64,000 nucleotides of DNA from Sulfurimonas hydrogeniphila (GCF_009068765.1 NZ_CP035534.1:1550001-1614000); one strand, 5' to 3'. Counted from the first letter of the stretch, positions 37,196 through 46,383 are shown. Program-made: numbers and translations. The notes: generated from the sequence alone by a model not told the origin.

Positions 37196-38482
37196 CTATT
37201 GAATGACACTCTTTTTGATATACGCTTCAGTATCTTGGATGTAATTGGTATTGATAGAGTATTTTCGACTGTCTAACGCACCCATTATATTGATAAAAGT
37301 AAAATACAACACGATAAAAATTAATATTTTTGTCATATACTTTTGTCCATATTCTTTAAGATAAATCACAACAGGAAGAATGGCAAAAGGAAAAACAATG
37401 ATAAGGTGCCAGTAGCTAAAAATAATCGGCGACAAAACAGAACTGACAAACACCCCGACAAGTGCACCAAACACATACAGAAGCAGCCATTCCTGTTTTG
37501 TTTCTATGGGTTGATGTCTTGTAAATAATTTTCCTTTGATAAGTGTATAAAAATATCTGTTTGCTTTGTAAGATATGTAAATTGTAAAAGCACCTACTGA
37601 AAAAACAAGTGCTTTATACCCATACACAAAAATCATCTGCACAAAATGCGAAGCCCCCAGCCAGTCAAAATGTGCACTGGCAATGAGCTTGTTTGGAAAG
37701 AAAAAAGAACCATAGCGCAACCAGTAAAGAAATGACTTCAGGACAGGATAGACATGCACACCGCCCCAGCCTATATACCGTCCCGTATCATCAGCATGAT
37801 GGATTATTGCACTGTTTTGCATCACGGTCAGCAAATAAGGCACCAAAGAGATACCAATAACAAGCGTTCCAAACAACACGCCGTACCAATTTACTTTTAC
37901 CATGTTTCTATAAAGCAGATAGAGTGAAATAAGCGCAAGTATAATCCACGAATAATGAAACTGCAACGCCAACCCTATAGCTGTTACATGTAAAAAAGAA
38001 TAAACAAAAGAACTTTTCTCACGCTGTTTGTAGGCAGTCCAAATATGCAGGGCAGAAAAGAAAAAAAGATATGACGGATTGTATAAAATGTTTTCAAATA
38101 AAAACCAGGGATTGAGCCAGTACAGCACCAAAAAGATCAAACGAACATCTGTTTTGTATATATCTTTGAGCACACTGTCCAAGAGAAAATAAGAAGCAAG
38201 ATGCAAAAATATCAAAAAAAGCATCGGTGACATCGGAGAATCATAAAGCATCACAGGCAGTGCTACCACATACGAAATCATACTTCCCGGTACATTACCG
38301 ACCGCACTTGCCGCATTGCCGTAGTTAATCCAGACATGATTATATGCCCCCATATAACCCTTGTAAAGCATTTGCGTTTGATCACCCGTAAGTATTTGGT
38401 GCTGTGCATAAAACCATGCCAAAAACAGACCCAAAACAAGTAAACTTATCTGAATAATTTTAAATCTTTTTTCTAAAAACAA
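37196..38482 (-). CDS. Polytopic membrane protein, possible GT-C type glycosyltransferase
   Basis: A 428-residue protein with about ten membrane helices. The first periplasmic loop after helix 1 contains GDQTQMLYKG, an acidic residue placed as in GT-C (PMT/ArnT-like) transferases, and a large loop follows about residue 240. There is no conserved signature strong enough to name a substrate. Location at the edge of the LPS cluster makes a role in cell-surface glycan modification plausible. It contains one TTACATGTAA palindrome at 37984. Confidence 0.6.
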   Translation of the reverse strand: MFLEKRFKIIQISLLVLGLFLAWFYAQHQILTGDQTQMLYKGYMGAYNHVWINYGNAASAVGNVPGSMISYVVALPVMLYDSPMSPMLFLIFLHLASYFLLDSVLKDIYKTDVRLIFLVLYWLNPWFLFENILYNPSYLFFFSALHIWTAYKQREKSSFVYSFLHVTAIGLALQFHYSWIILALISLYLLYRNMVKVNWYGVLFGTLVIGISLVPYLLTVMQNSAIIHHADDTGRYIGWGGVHVYPVLKSFLYWLRYGSFFFPNKLIASAHFDWLGASHFVQMIFVYGYKALVFSVGAFTIYISYKANRYFYTLIKGKLFTRHQPIETKQEWLLLYVFGALVGVFVSSVLSPIIFSYWHLIIVFPFAILPVVIYLKEYGQKYMTKILIFIVLYFTFINIMGALDSRKYSINTNYIQDTEAYIKKSVIQ

Positions 38483-38566
38483 ATCAACTTCCTTTTTTAA
38501 ATATTTGGAACCTAAACTTTAAACTTGAAAAGAGCACAAAGCCATTTAATCGGAATCGGTACTTTA

Positions 38567-39980
38567 GTCATAAGTATCTACACAACTTAAAACTCCATCT
38601 GCATAAAGTCATTGAGTTCTTTTTTAATGCTATGGAGTTCTTCAATATCATAAAGTTCAAGCATATCCATAGCAGAGAAGAAGTTCCATAAACCTGCTAA
38701 CAGAGCCGGAGAGGTAGATATCTTCTTTCTTGCTACCAATCTCCCGCTTAATCGAACTAAAAACTTTCTAATTGCCAGCATGTTTTTACTATTTGTATGT
38801 TCAATTTCCCATACAAGCAAACAGGCATAAGAGGCAACAAACAAGCGTTTAAATATAGCCTGTGCACTCTCTTGCTGCCATTTTTCCAAATTAAACCCTG
38901 AGCTTTTTAACAGTTTAAAATACGTTTCTATATTCCATCTGTAATAATACCACAATCCTATCCTTGTTATATCAACATCTTTTGGAAGATTGCTTAACAG
39001 AAGCCAGGTAGCAACTGTATTGTTCTTCTCATCTATGAGTCTTTGGACTATAAATCTGTTTTTTATTGGCTTGCCTTTTACTTTTTGTTTTATTGTTTTA
39101 CCTTGTGGCGTATCTGTCTTTTGATAGCTGTCTCTTGTTATAAGTATATCTACCGTATTAACATAAATTTTTACTTTTTTATTTTGATACTGTATAGTTT
39201 TTACATATTTGCCTTTATCCATTTTTTTGGACAACTCTTTTTGGGTAATATCTTCATCTTCATACCTGACTTTGACATTGTCTAATGCTCGTACTATATA
39301 TAAATCCTCTTTTTGCAGTCCTCTGAAAAACCCCGCACTGTCTGCTTCTCTGTCAATTACATGTACAATTTTCTTTTGTATGTTGAGGGATTGATTGATA
39401 TAAGCTATTCTTTGTGTTAATTCACCGAGATGGGTAAGATGACTCTTCATTGTAGGATTATAGCTTGAGAGCACTTTATCTTGTGTCTTTAGGTTCTGTA
39501 CCAAGGGAAGGATTGGTTTGCCGCTGCTGCTCTCAATTGCAAGGGAACTTTGCAACTCATATCCTCTTGATGAAGCATTATTTACATTGCTTCTGCGTTT
39601 TCGTATACAATCTGTTTTTGCCGTATGGTTTTTATAATTTATGAGTGACCAGTCATGGGCTACAAGTATATATTCATCACTGCTTTTATTAATAGTTTTA
39701 ATCCCTCTTGTAAGCATTGGCTCATTGAGTGACTCTATATCTACATGCTCATTATTGTAAAATCTCCAAGCACTTTGTGCTTGTGAAAATCCTTCAGTCT
39801 TTTGTAGCAGGTTTAATCCATTGGTACTGTGTTGTTTATGATTCATATGACTTTTTACCAGTCTCATATATCTTTTTTTTTAAACGCTCTTCCATTGCAT
39901 AAACTCTCTTGTTTTTTAAAATCTTATGCAATATCTATTCCGCTTTCTTTGCTTTTTTGAGTTGTGTAGATACTTATGAC
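38567..39980 (-). mobile_element. IS4-family insertion sequence, 1414 bp
   Basis: Perfect 21-bp terminal inverted repeats begin GTCATAAGTATCTACA on each side. Immediately outside is the duplicated target TTTA; if the outermost G/C pair is not counted in the element, the duplication is CTTTAG. It carries a single transposase gene spanning nearly the whole length. Intact ends and a clean duplication suggest fairly recent insertion. Only one copy is in the window. Confidence 0.93.
38587..39867 (-). CDS. IS4-family (Tn5-like) DDE transposase
   Basis: A 426-residue transposase. The catalytic triad is visible as D72 (VAHDWSLI), D172 (HVIDREAD) and E314 in the IS4 signature Y-(2)-R-(3)-E-(6)-K (Y307, R310, E314, K321). 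The N-terminal domain (AQSAWRFYNNEHVD) resembles the Tn5 transposase DNA-binding region. Upstream of ATG 39867 a run of nine A residues (minus strand) separates it from ATG 39895, which has AAGAGAG eight bases before it. That start opens MEERLKKK in another frame; loss of one A would join MEERLKKRYM directly to the transposase frame. The full N-terminus may thus be made by slippage at the A run. Confidence 0.92.
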   Translation of the reverse strand: MRLVKSHMNHKQHSTNGLNLLQKTEGFSQAQSAWRFYNNEHVDIESLNEPMLTRGIKTINKSSDEYILVAHDWSLINYKNHTAKTDCIRKRRSNVNNASSRGYELQSSLAIESSSGKPILPLVQNLKTQDKVLSSYNPTMKSHLTHLGELTQRIAYINQSLNIQKKIVHVIDREADSAGFFRGLQKEDLYIVRALDNVKVRYEDEDITQKELSKKMDKGKYVKTIQYQNKKVKIYVNTVDILITRDSYQKTDTPQGKTIKQKVKGKPIKNRFIVQRLIDEKNNTVATWLLLSNLPKDVDITRIGLWYYYRWNIETYFKLLKSSGFNLEKWQQESAQAIFKRLFVASYACLLVWEIEHTNSKNMLAIRKFLVRLSGRLVARKKISTSPALLAGLWNFFSAMDMLELYDIEELHSIKKELNDFMQMEF

Positions 39981-40084
39981 TTTAGTACCGACTGAGAGTG
40001 GAAAGACTATTGCATCAGACGGCACTGAAGTACCGGTTCCGAAAAAGCATTAATTTTCTTAACTTAATGGCATTGACAAAAAAA

Positions 40085-40456
40085 TTATTTAAATGTCCAA
40101 AACTTATGAATAACAAATGTAATAAGCGGCATTATAGCAACTATCACCAGTGTGTGCAAATAGCTGTTTTGAATCGGAAAAATATCAGAAAGCAGATAAG
40201 AAAACAGAAAAGTTCCGTACTGCACCAAAAAAAATTTCATGAACTTTTTTATATGAAAAGTGCTGTGAAATACATAGAGCGTTTGAAAAACATAAGAAAA
40301 GACAAACGCCGTAAAAAATGCTAAAGTATTGGCAACAAAAACAGAGGCCGCAAAAAAGTAAATAATTGCCCAGGCAGTCAAAAGATGCACAAGCGTTGCT
40401 ATGACTCCAAAAAAGCCGTATTTTGCCAACTGAAGTATATGACTTTTAATATTCAT
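40085..40456 (-). CDS. GtrA-family membrane protein
   Basis: A 123-residue four-helix membrane protein of the GtrA/DPMS family (ILQLAKYGFFGVIATLVHLLTAW), thought to flip or help present polyprenyl-linked sugars made by a GtrB-type transferase. It overlaps the end of that transferase gene (next feature) by 11 bases, the usual gtrA-gtrB pairing. Confidence 0.88.
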   Translation of the reverse strand: MNIKSHILQLAKYGFFGVIATLVHLLTAWAIIYFFAASVFVANTLAFFTAFVFSYVFQTLYVFHSTFHIKKFMKFFLVQYGTFLFSYLLSDIFPIQNSYLHTLVIVAIMPLITFVIHKFWTFK

Positions 40457-41378
40457 CTTCTACTATATAAATCGGTCGGTTTTTTGATTCTACATAAATT
40501 CTGCCGATATATTCGCCGAGTATGCCTATGCCCATCAGTTGAATACCGCCTAAAAAGAGTACAACCGTAATCATAGAAGCATACCCGGGAGTATCTGCGC
40601 CAAACAAAAGCGTTTTTAAGATAATCCATGAACCGTAAATAAAAGAGATAAAAGCAAGCCCCAAACCTATATATAGCCACACACGAAGCGGTGCCGTTGA
40701 AAAACTCGTGATACCGTCAAGCGCGAAGTTCCACAACTTCCAGCCGTTAAAACTGCTGTCTCCGGCAATACGCGCATCTCTTTTGTACTCAACAACCGCC
40801 GTTTTAAACCCAAGCCAGGCAAAAAGCCCTTTCATAAAACGCTGACTCTCAGGCAGTTTTTTCAGTTCTTCAACCACCCGTCGTGACATTAATCTGTAAT
40901 CACCGACATTATGAGGAATCTCAATATCTGAAATTTTATTATGAATTTTGTAAAAAAATTCGGCACTGATACGTTTGGCAACACTGTCTGTTGTACGATC
41001 GACACGCTTACCAACGACCACATCATAGCCTTCTTTGTATTTTTTGATAAAATCAAGTATCAACTCAGGCGGATCTTGTAAATCAACGTCTATAGGAACG
41101 ACAACTTCCCCTTTGGATGCATCAATCCCGGCTGTAAGTGCCGCCTCTTTGCCAAAGTTTCTTGAGAGATTTATTACTCGTACATTGTCATACTCTTTGG
41201 ATTTTTCTTTGAGCACAGACAAAGTACTGTCACGACTCCCGTCATTTACAAAGACTATTTCAAAATCTTCACCGGTGTACGCCAAAACAGAGAAAATTTT
41301 GTTCAGAAATACATCTATAACATCTTCTTCATTATAACAGGGAACGACTATGGATAAAAAAGGATTACTATTTTTCAT
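40446..41378 (-). CDS. GtrB/DPM1-like family 2 glycosyltransferase
   Basis: A 310-residue GT2 enzyme that probably transfers a sugar from a nucleotide donor to undecaprenyl phosphate. The N-terminal GT-A fold has LSIVVPCYNEEDVI, VNDGSRDSTL and the metal-binding VPIDVDLQDPPELI; LMSRRVVEELKKLPE follows. Two C-terminal membrane helices (about 230-300) anchor it. It is paired with the overlapping GtrA gene and is divergent from the acyltransferase gene. Confidence 0.92.
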   Translation of the reverse strand: MKNSNPFLSIVVPCYNEEDVIDVFLNKIFSVLAYTGEDFEIVFVNDGSRDSTLSVLKEKSKEYDNVRVINLSRNFGKEAALTAGIDASKGEVVVPIDVDLQDPPELILDFIKKYKEGYDVVVGKRVDRTTDSVAKRISAEFFYKIHNKISDIEIPHNVGDYRLMSRRVVEELKKLPESQRFMKGLFAWLGFKTAVVEYKRDARIAGDSSFNGWKLWNFALDGITSFSTAPLRVWLYIGLGLAFISFIYGSWIILKTLLFGADTPGYASMITVVLFLGGIQLMGIGILGEYIGRIYVESKNRPIYIVEDEY

Positions 41379-41449
41379 ACACTAATTATACCTTTTTTAA
41401 TTTTATTTGTGTACACTTTTCAGATAAATAAAGAGGTGCTTACAAAATC

Positions 41450-42118
41450 ATGAACATTGACAAAATAGTAAAACTCATACGATATACTGCAGGACTTCCA
41501 AAAAGTATTTATGTCAACCTGAGACTTTTGCCACTTTCACAGGCAGTTCTTCTGCCTATAATAGTTTCCCGTAAAACAAAACTGCGTTCGTTATCTGGAA
41601 AAGTGCAACTTTCCAAAGTAAAAACCGGCATTGTTCGCATAGGTTTTGGTGGGACAGATATGATGGACTATGCTTATGAACGCACTATTTTAAAAATTAC
41701 AGGAAAGATTCATTTTCAGGGCAAAACAAAAATTGGCGTAGGTGCAAAAATAATGGTCAGCGGAAACCTTACTTTAGGAGACAGGTTCGATATCACCGGT
41801 GACGCCACCATAATCTGTGCAAAAGAGATTGAAATCGGGAACAACACTATGATAGCGTGGCAAAGTATCCTTATGGATACCGACCAGCATGCTATTTATA
41901 ATGCGCAGCATACTGTTATCAATCAAGATAAAAAAATCACTATTGGCAATAATGTCTGGATAGGGGCGAGAAGTTTTATACTCAAAGGGTCTGTAATTCC
42001 GGATGGCTGTATTGTCGGTGCAAATACAACAATTACAAAATCTTTCACTACGAAAAAAAGTATTATTGCAGGCAATCCTGCTGAAATTTTAAAAGAAAAT
42101 ATAAGTTGGAATCATTAA
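41450..42118 (+). CDS. Left-handed beta-helix (hexapeptide repeat) acyltransferase
   Basis: A 222-residue protein with hexapeptide repeats (IGVGAKIMVSGNLTLGDRFDITGDATIICAKEIEIGNN) and the C-terminal acetyltransferase signature IGNNVWIGARSFILKGSVIPDGCIVGANTTI. The catalytic-type His occurs in DTDQHAIY. It probably acetylates a surface sugar. Its stop shares TTAA with the stop of the next, convergent acyltransferase. Confidence 0.88.
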   Translation: MNIDKIVKLIRYTAGLPKSIYVNLRLLPLSQAVLLPIIVSRKTKLRSLSGKVQLSKVKTGIVRIGFGGTDMMDYAYERTILKITGKIHFQGKTKIGVGAKIMVSGNLTLGDRFDITGDATIICAKEIEIGNNTMIAWQSILMDTDQHAIYNAQHTVINQDKKITIGNNVWIGARSFILKGSVIPDGCIVGANTTITKSFTTKKSIIAGNPAEILKENISWNH

Positions 42119-42663
42119 TGCATCCAGTTCGTGATACCTTTTTTCACAACAACAGCCGGATTGCCAACAGCGATAGAAAAAGCAGGAATATTTTTTGTCA
42201 CAGTAGCATTGATGCCTAACACACTTCCGTCCCCTATATCTACTCCTTTTAAAACAGTAACGTTATCAGCAAGCCAGACGTGTTTGCCTATTGCAATGTC
42301 TTTCCCTTCATTGATAACAGCAGTGTCTACATAAATAAAATGCCCGTCTGAAGTCATAATTTTCACATTTCTAGACAACATACACTCATCCTGAATAATT
42401 AATTTTTTGCCCTCTTTTGCTGAGAGATAGCAACCGTGACCCACAATAGTATTTTTACCTATATGTATGGAACAGTTGTCTCCTAAAATTTCTATCTGTG
42501 TGTATCGTATCGTTACACCGTCTTCAATAGTCAGGCTGTTATTTTTTCCTTTTATGGAAATATCACAGTTGGTAATTTTTGCGTTTTTTGAAAGCGACAA
42601 AACGACGCTGCCTTTGATTCTTATTTTATTGCGGAGCTTCTGAAGGAGTGTAAATTTTTTCAT
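42115..42663 (-). CDS. Hexapeptide-repeat acyltransferase
   Basis: A 182-residue left-handed beta-helix acyltransferase with IGKHVWLADNVTVLKGVDIGDGSVLGINATVTK and the terminal AVGNPAVVVKKG. The His in TSDGHFIY is the likely catalytic base. It starts by ATGA overlap with the preceding GT4 gene, so it is the third gene of a minus-strand LPS operon. The target sugar is unknown. Confidence 0.88.
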   Translation of the reverse strand: MKKFTLLQKLRNKIRIKGSVVLSLSKNAKITNCDISIKGKNNSLTIEDGVTIRYTQIEILGDNCSIHIGKNTIVGHGCYLSAKEGKKLIIQDECMLSRNVKIMTSDGHFIYVDTAVINEGKDIAIGKHVWLADNVTVLKGVDIGDGSVLGINATVTKNIPAFSIAVGNPAVVVKKGITNWMH

Positions 42664-43739
42664 CTTATTACTCTGTAGAGTTTCTCAAGCTGTGCAGTAT
42701 AATCAAACTTTTCTTTTACTTTTTTAAAAGCTGCTTGAGCAATTCCTTCCTTCACATGTAAATCATTATATAAAAATCGGATTTTCTCTCCCAAGTCATC
42801 TACACTTCCGTCAAACAGCAGTCCATCCACACCCTCATCTATAATTTCCAATGGCCCCCCTTTGCATGTAGCTATGACCGGAATTCTGTTTGCCATCGCT
42901 TCAATGACTACAAGTCCAAAGGTTTCGTTTTCTGTGGCAAGCACATTCACGTCAAAAAGTTGCATATGCTCATTCACATCTTTTGTAAAACCGGTAAAAA
43001 TCACTTGTTGTTCTATACCCAGCTTTTTTACATACGCCTGCAGTTCCTGTGCATAATTATCATCCATAAAAGCTCCCACAACAACTGCTTTTAGATTTGC
43101 ATCTTTTAAACCAACGACAGCTTCTAAAACTTTATACTGTCCTTTGCCTTCTTCTATTCTGCCGACAATTCCGACAACAAAAGCATCTTTAAGTTGATAT
43201 TTTTGTCGCAATTTCGCCACTTTATCTGCATCTGTCTCCGGAGTTTTTACGCCAAGATAGACCATTTCAAGTTGTGGTCTTACTTCTGCAGGAATGAACT
43301 TTTCAAGCTGTTTTTTCACCTGCAGGGTTACTGCATGTATCATATCAATATTTTTATAAAGCCATTTATGGTAAAAATCATCTTTAAAACGGGTCATTCC
43401 CATATGTCGGCTCTGCACCAGCTTTGGTTTTTTTCTGCTCAGTACTTTAGCCAAAACAGCCGTTACGATATCTTTACTCCAGTGAAAATGTACTATATCA
43501 ATGTCATTTTCATCTATATATTTAGCCAGTTGCAAAGCCGGTATAAATGGAAAAAATTTATTTCGTTTAAGATAAAATTTGTCATTGATATCAAGATAGT
43601 CATCAAGTTTGCTTTGCGGTGCTACAACCACTTTACATGTAGTCTTTTTAGAAAACTCTTCATAACAACTTGCCACAAACATCTCAAGCCCACCCAGTCC
43701 GTGTGCCAGACACAATTCCAAAATATTTTTATTTTTCAT
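42660..43739 (-). CDS. GT4-family glycosyltransferase
   Basis: A 359-residue GT-B enzyme. The N-terminal Gly-rich loop (LAHGLGGLEMFVA) and the C-terminal donor-binding region (VGIVGRIEEGKGQYKVLEA, then LATENETFGLVVIEAMANRIPVI with the EX7E motif) are typical of GT4. Cytosolic, membrane-associated, probably adding a hexose to the LPS core or O-chain. It overlaps the upstream heptosyltransferase-like gene by 11 bases and the downstream acyltransferase by 4. Confidence 0.92.
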   Translation of the reverse strand: MKNKNILELCLAHGLGGLEMFVASCYEEFSKKTTCKVVVAPQSKLDDYLDINDKFYLKRNKFFPFIPALQLAKYIDENDIDIVHFHWSKDIVTAVLAKVLSRKKPKLVQSRHMGMTRFKDDFYHKWLYKNIDMIHAVTLQVKKQLEKFIPAEVRPQLEMVYLGVKTPETDADKVAKLRQKYQLKDAFVVGIVGRIEEGKGQYKVLEAVVGLKDANLKAVVVGAFMDDNYAQELQAYVKKLGIEQQVIFTGFTKDVNEHMQLFDVNVLATENETFGLVVIEAMANRIPVIATCKGGPLEIIDEGVDGLLFDGSVDDLGEKIRFLYNDLHVKEGIAQAAFKKVKEKFDYTAQLEKLYRVIR

Positions 43740-44754
43740 ACAGTTTGTCTATGAGTTGTTTTGTAACGGCGAATACATCCGCAACTTCCGGTGAGGTATA
43801 TTCAACATTAAAAACACAGTCATGCTTCTCTTCGCGTGGCCAATACCGAAACGGCGGTATATGAAAAAAGATGCCTACTGTCGGAATCTCCAATGCAATG
43901 CCCATATTTCGCACACCGGTGTCATTAGAAACAAGGCATCGACTGTTTGCCAAAAAGTGCATTACTTCTTCTATGGGCATAACTTCTTGAAGTTTTATGT
44001 TTTTTCTCTCTTTGAGCGGTTCGTAAATTTCATAAAATTTTTCATCTTTGCCGATACCTTGAAGAATAACATGATCATAATCCTGATAGTTTTGGGACAT
44101 CTTTGCAATTAACTCCCGAAACTTATCTTCCTCCCAACACTTGCTTTTTGTCGAAGCACCGGCAAAATAAACAATTTGTTTGAGATCCTCTGTTTTCGGG
44201 TATAGTTTTTCCAATCCGTAATGAAGCGGAAACTCTGTTTTTGCCCCTAAAATATTGAGCATATGTTCCACAGAAACAGCCTCCACAACAAAATCACTTC
44301 TGAGTGTCGCTATATCAAAAAACATTCTTCTGATAGTTCTATACGGGTAACCTATTTTTAATTTTGCCTGAGACAAAAAAACCAGTAAAAGGCTCAAAGT
44401 ACTGTCTGTCAAATCAAATATAATATCCTGAGGAGGCAGTTCTTTTGCCTCTTTTATCCGCGTAAGAAGTCCTGTTTTTGAACCGTCTTCTTTATATCTG
44501 CTCATTACATGTAATGCATCTGTCAGATCCTCTGGAATACCGTACATATAATGTTTTACAACACTTAAAGTAATTTTTGCATTGGGGAAAAATTTACGAA
44601 GTTCTATCAAAAAAGGACGTATGTTCATAAAATCGCCGATAGCCGCATGACGGATAACTGTTATACTTTTTATATCTTGCGGTTTTTTGTCTTTTAAATA
44701 TTCTCGTGCTTTTTGAGATGCAAACGCACTGCCTCTTCTAAAATTTAACTTCAA
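43729..44754 (-). CDS. GT9-family heptosyltransferase-like protein
   Basis: A protein of about 341 residues of the ADP-heptose:LPS heptosyltransferase family: SITVIRHAAIGDFMNIRPFLIEL at the N-terminus, then IVYFAGASTKSKCWEEDKF and CLVSNDTGVRNMGIALEIPTVGIF at the donor site. The frame is open to an ATG at 44793, but TTG 44754 has AAAGGC at good spacing and gives the more family-like start MKLNFRRGS. It is the first gene of the minus-strand operon and divergent from the kinase gene. Confidence 0.85.
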   Translation of the reverse strand: MKLNFRRGSAFASQKAREYLKDKKPQDIKSITVIRHAAIGDFMNIRPFLIELRKFFPNAKITLSVVKHYMYGIPEDLTDALHVMSRYKEDGSKTGLLTRIKEAKELPPQDIIFDLTDSTLSLLLVFLSQAKLKIGYPYRTIRRMFFDIATLRSDFVVEAVSVEHMLNILGAKTEFPLHYGLEKLYPKTEDLKQIVYFAGASTKSKCWEEDKFRELIAKMSQNYQDYDHVILQGIGKDEKFYEIYEPLKERKNIKLQEVMPIEEVMHFLANSRCLVSNDTGVRNMGIALEIPTVGIFFHIPPFRYWPREEKHDCVFNVEYTSPEVADVFAVTKQLIDKLYEK

Positions 44755-44812
44755 GCTAATGCCTTTTTTTGTATAATTATTTTTATTATACAAAATTATT
44801 TATGAGAGTTCT

Positions 44813-45553
44813 ATGAAATACAAACTAAATCCGTCTTTTGAAAATGAGTTTAAAGATTTTTTGCTGCACATGCAAAAATATTTCAGGGATAACAAAAACT
44901 CTATTCACAAAGCCCGCAATGAACTAAAAATAATTTCTTACAAAGAGATACAGACTGTTGTCAAATCTTTTAAAATTCCAAACTTCTTTCGTCGCATTTT
45001 TTATACCTGTTTTCGGGATTCAAAAGCAAAAAAATCGTATGACAACTCCATAAAAGTAGGCAATTTTGCACCTGAACCTATTGGGTATATTGAGTTTTAC
45101 AGACAGGGACTTCTGGCTGAGAGTTATTTTGTGGCAAAAAAATTTGATTATGATTTTACAATCCGAGAACCTTTACTCGATAAAAATTTTCCAAAAAGAG
45201 AAAAAATTCTAAAAGCCTTTGCCCGCTTCAGTCTGCAACTGCATAATGCCGGTATATTTCACAATGACTATTCTCCGGGAAATATTTTGATCAAACAAGA
45301 AGCTGAAAACTATATATTTAAAATAGTAGATGTTAACCGCATGGATTTTTGTTCCCTAAATGAAAATAAAAGAGCAAAAAGCTTTGCAAAACTCTGGGCA
45401 AGCAATGCAGATTTACAGATCATTGCGCAGGAGTATATGCAACACCGCAAAGTCAAAGAAGATTTTGTACAAAAGGTTATAGAGTATTCTGTTCAAAACA
45501 AAAGACGAAAAAACTTCAAAAAACGACTCAAAGGAAAAGAAATTGATTGGTAA
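44813..45553 (+). CDS. LPS core kinase (Kdo/WaaP kinase family)
   Basis: A 246-residue protein-kinase-like fold used for phosphorylating LPS core sugars. The catalytic loop reads FHNDYSPGNILI (H150-x-D152 with N157), followed by the metal-binding VDVNR. The N-terminal Gly-rich loop is weak, as in this family. It overlaps the next glycosyltransferase gene by 11 bases, so they are co-translated. The exact acceptor (Kdo or heptose) cannot be told from the sequence. Confidence 0.82.
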   Translation: MKYKLNPSFENEFKDFLLHMQKYFRDNKNSIHKARNELKIISYKEIQTVVKSFKIPNFFRRIFYTCFRDSKAKKSYDNSIKVGNFAPEPIGYIEFYRQGLLAESYFVAKKFDYDFTIREPLLDKNFPKREKILKAFARFSLQLHNAGIFHNDYSPGNILIKQEAENYIFKIVDVNRMDFCSLNENKRAKSFAKLWASNADLQIIAQEYMQHRKVKEDFVQKVIEYSVQNKRRKNFKKRLKGKEIDW

Positions 45554-46316
45554 TATCTCTGCTGTCGTATTAGCAAAAAACAACGAAGCAACTATACAAA
45601 AAACACTCCAATCTCTGCGCGAATTTGAAGATGTTGTGGTGTATGACAACGGTTCTACTGACAAAACAATGGAGATTGCAAAACAGTTTTCAAATGTAAA
45701 CTTAGTCCAAGGCGAATTTAAAGGTTTTGGCTGGAGTAAAAACAGAGCGGCAGGTTTTGCCAAAAATGATTGGATTCTCATCATCGACAGCGATGAAGTC
45801 ATCGATGATACTTTGAAAAAGACACTGCAACAAAAAAAGCTTGATGCGCACACTGTCTATATTCTAAATTTTCGAGCTTTTTACAAAAATATAGAAGTCA
45901 AACACTGTGGCTGGAACAATCAAAAAATCAAACGCCTCTACAATAGAACCGTCACAAAGTATAATGACAATGATGTCCATGAAGACATCATCACAGAGGG
46001 TTTGCATACAGAGATTTTAGACGGCAACGTACTGCATTACAGCTACCAGAGCATAGAGCAGTTTATAAACAAAGCCAACACCTACTCCACTCTTTTTGCA
46101 AAAAACAATGCAGGAAAAAAATATTCCTCTCCGGCAAAAGCTTTCTTTAACGGAGCCTATTCTTTCATTAAAACCTATTTTTTCAAACAGGGATTTCGAG
46201 ACGGCTATGTGGGACTTGTCATCGCCTATTCGCATATGGTGACGAATTTTTATAAATATATCAAACTCTATGAACTCAATAAAGAACAAAAAAACAAAAA
46301 ACCCGGTCGGCACTAA
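45543..46316 (+). CDS. GT2-family LPS core glycosyltransferase (WaaE/KdtX-like)
   Basis: A 257-residue glycosyltransferase: ISAVVLAKNNEATIQKTLQSL, VYDNGSTDKTMEIA and the metal-binding ILIIDSDEVID, then HYSYQSIEQFINKANTYS, a pattern of the WaaE family that adds glucose to the inner core. The start is TTG 45543 within the 3' end of the kinase gene. The last codons and stop (PGRH-stop) lie inside a copy of the dispersed hairpin repeat, which has supplied the C-terminus. Confidence 0.88.
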   Translation: MIGNISAVVLAKNNEATIQKTLQSLREFEDVVVYDNGSTDKTMEIAKQFSNVNLVQGEFKGFGWSKNRAAGFAKNDWILIIDSDEVIDDTLKKTLQQKKLDAHTVYILNFRAFYKNIEVKHCGWNNQKIKRLYNRTVTKYNDNDVHEDIITEGLHTEILDGNVLHYSYQSIEQFINKANTYSTLFAKNNAGKKYSSPAKAFFNGAYSFIKTYFFKQGFRDGYVGLVIAYSHMVTNFYKYIKLYELNKEQKNKKPGRH

Positions 46317-46364
46317 AGTACCGATTCCAAAATATTTCTCGGAACCGGTACTGCAGTGCCGGCT
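46301..46364. repeat. Dispersed hairpin repeat overlapping a stop codon
   Basis: Hairpin CGGCACTAAAGTACCG (46309-46324) contains the TAA of the preceding GT2 gene, and a second hairpin CCGGTACTGCAGTGCCGG lies at 46345-46362. Both have the family core. It lies between two convergent genes. Confidence 0.82.
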
Positions 46365-46383
46365 GGTGTATGCCTGAATATTT

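Larger units (their letters stand above)
38551..40077. repeat. Dispersed two-hairpin repeat interrupted by the IS element
   Basis: Left piece 38551-38566 (CGGAATCGGTACTTTA) and right piece 39981-40077 join at the IS to restore CGGTACTTTAGTACCG, a canonical hairpin of the family. The right piece continues with GAGAGTGGAAAGACTATTG, a second hairpin CGGCACTGAAGTACCGG, and the outer phrase CTTAACTTAATGGCATTGAC. The order is the same as in the 10.9 kb copy, read from the other strand. The repeat is therefore older than the insertion. Confidence 0.88.

Noticed and set aside
39873-39881. Phase-variable homopolymer controlling surface genes
   Set aside because: The run of nine A/T is inside the IS; no poly-G or poly-C tract of the Campylobacter type occurs in the LPS genes.
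39998-40324. Plus-strand open frame of 108 codons
   Set aside because: It covers the repeat and then runs antisense to the GtrA gene; composition is Lys/Arg-rich shadow translation.
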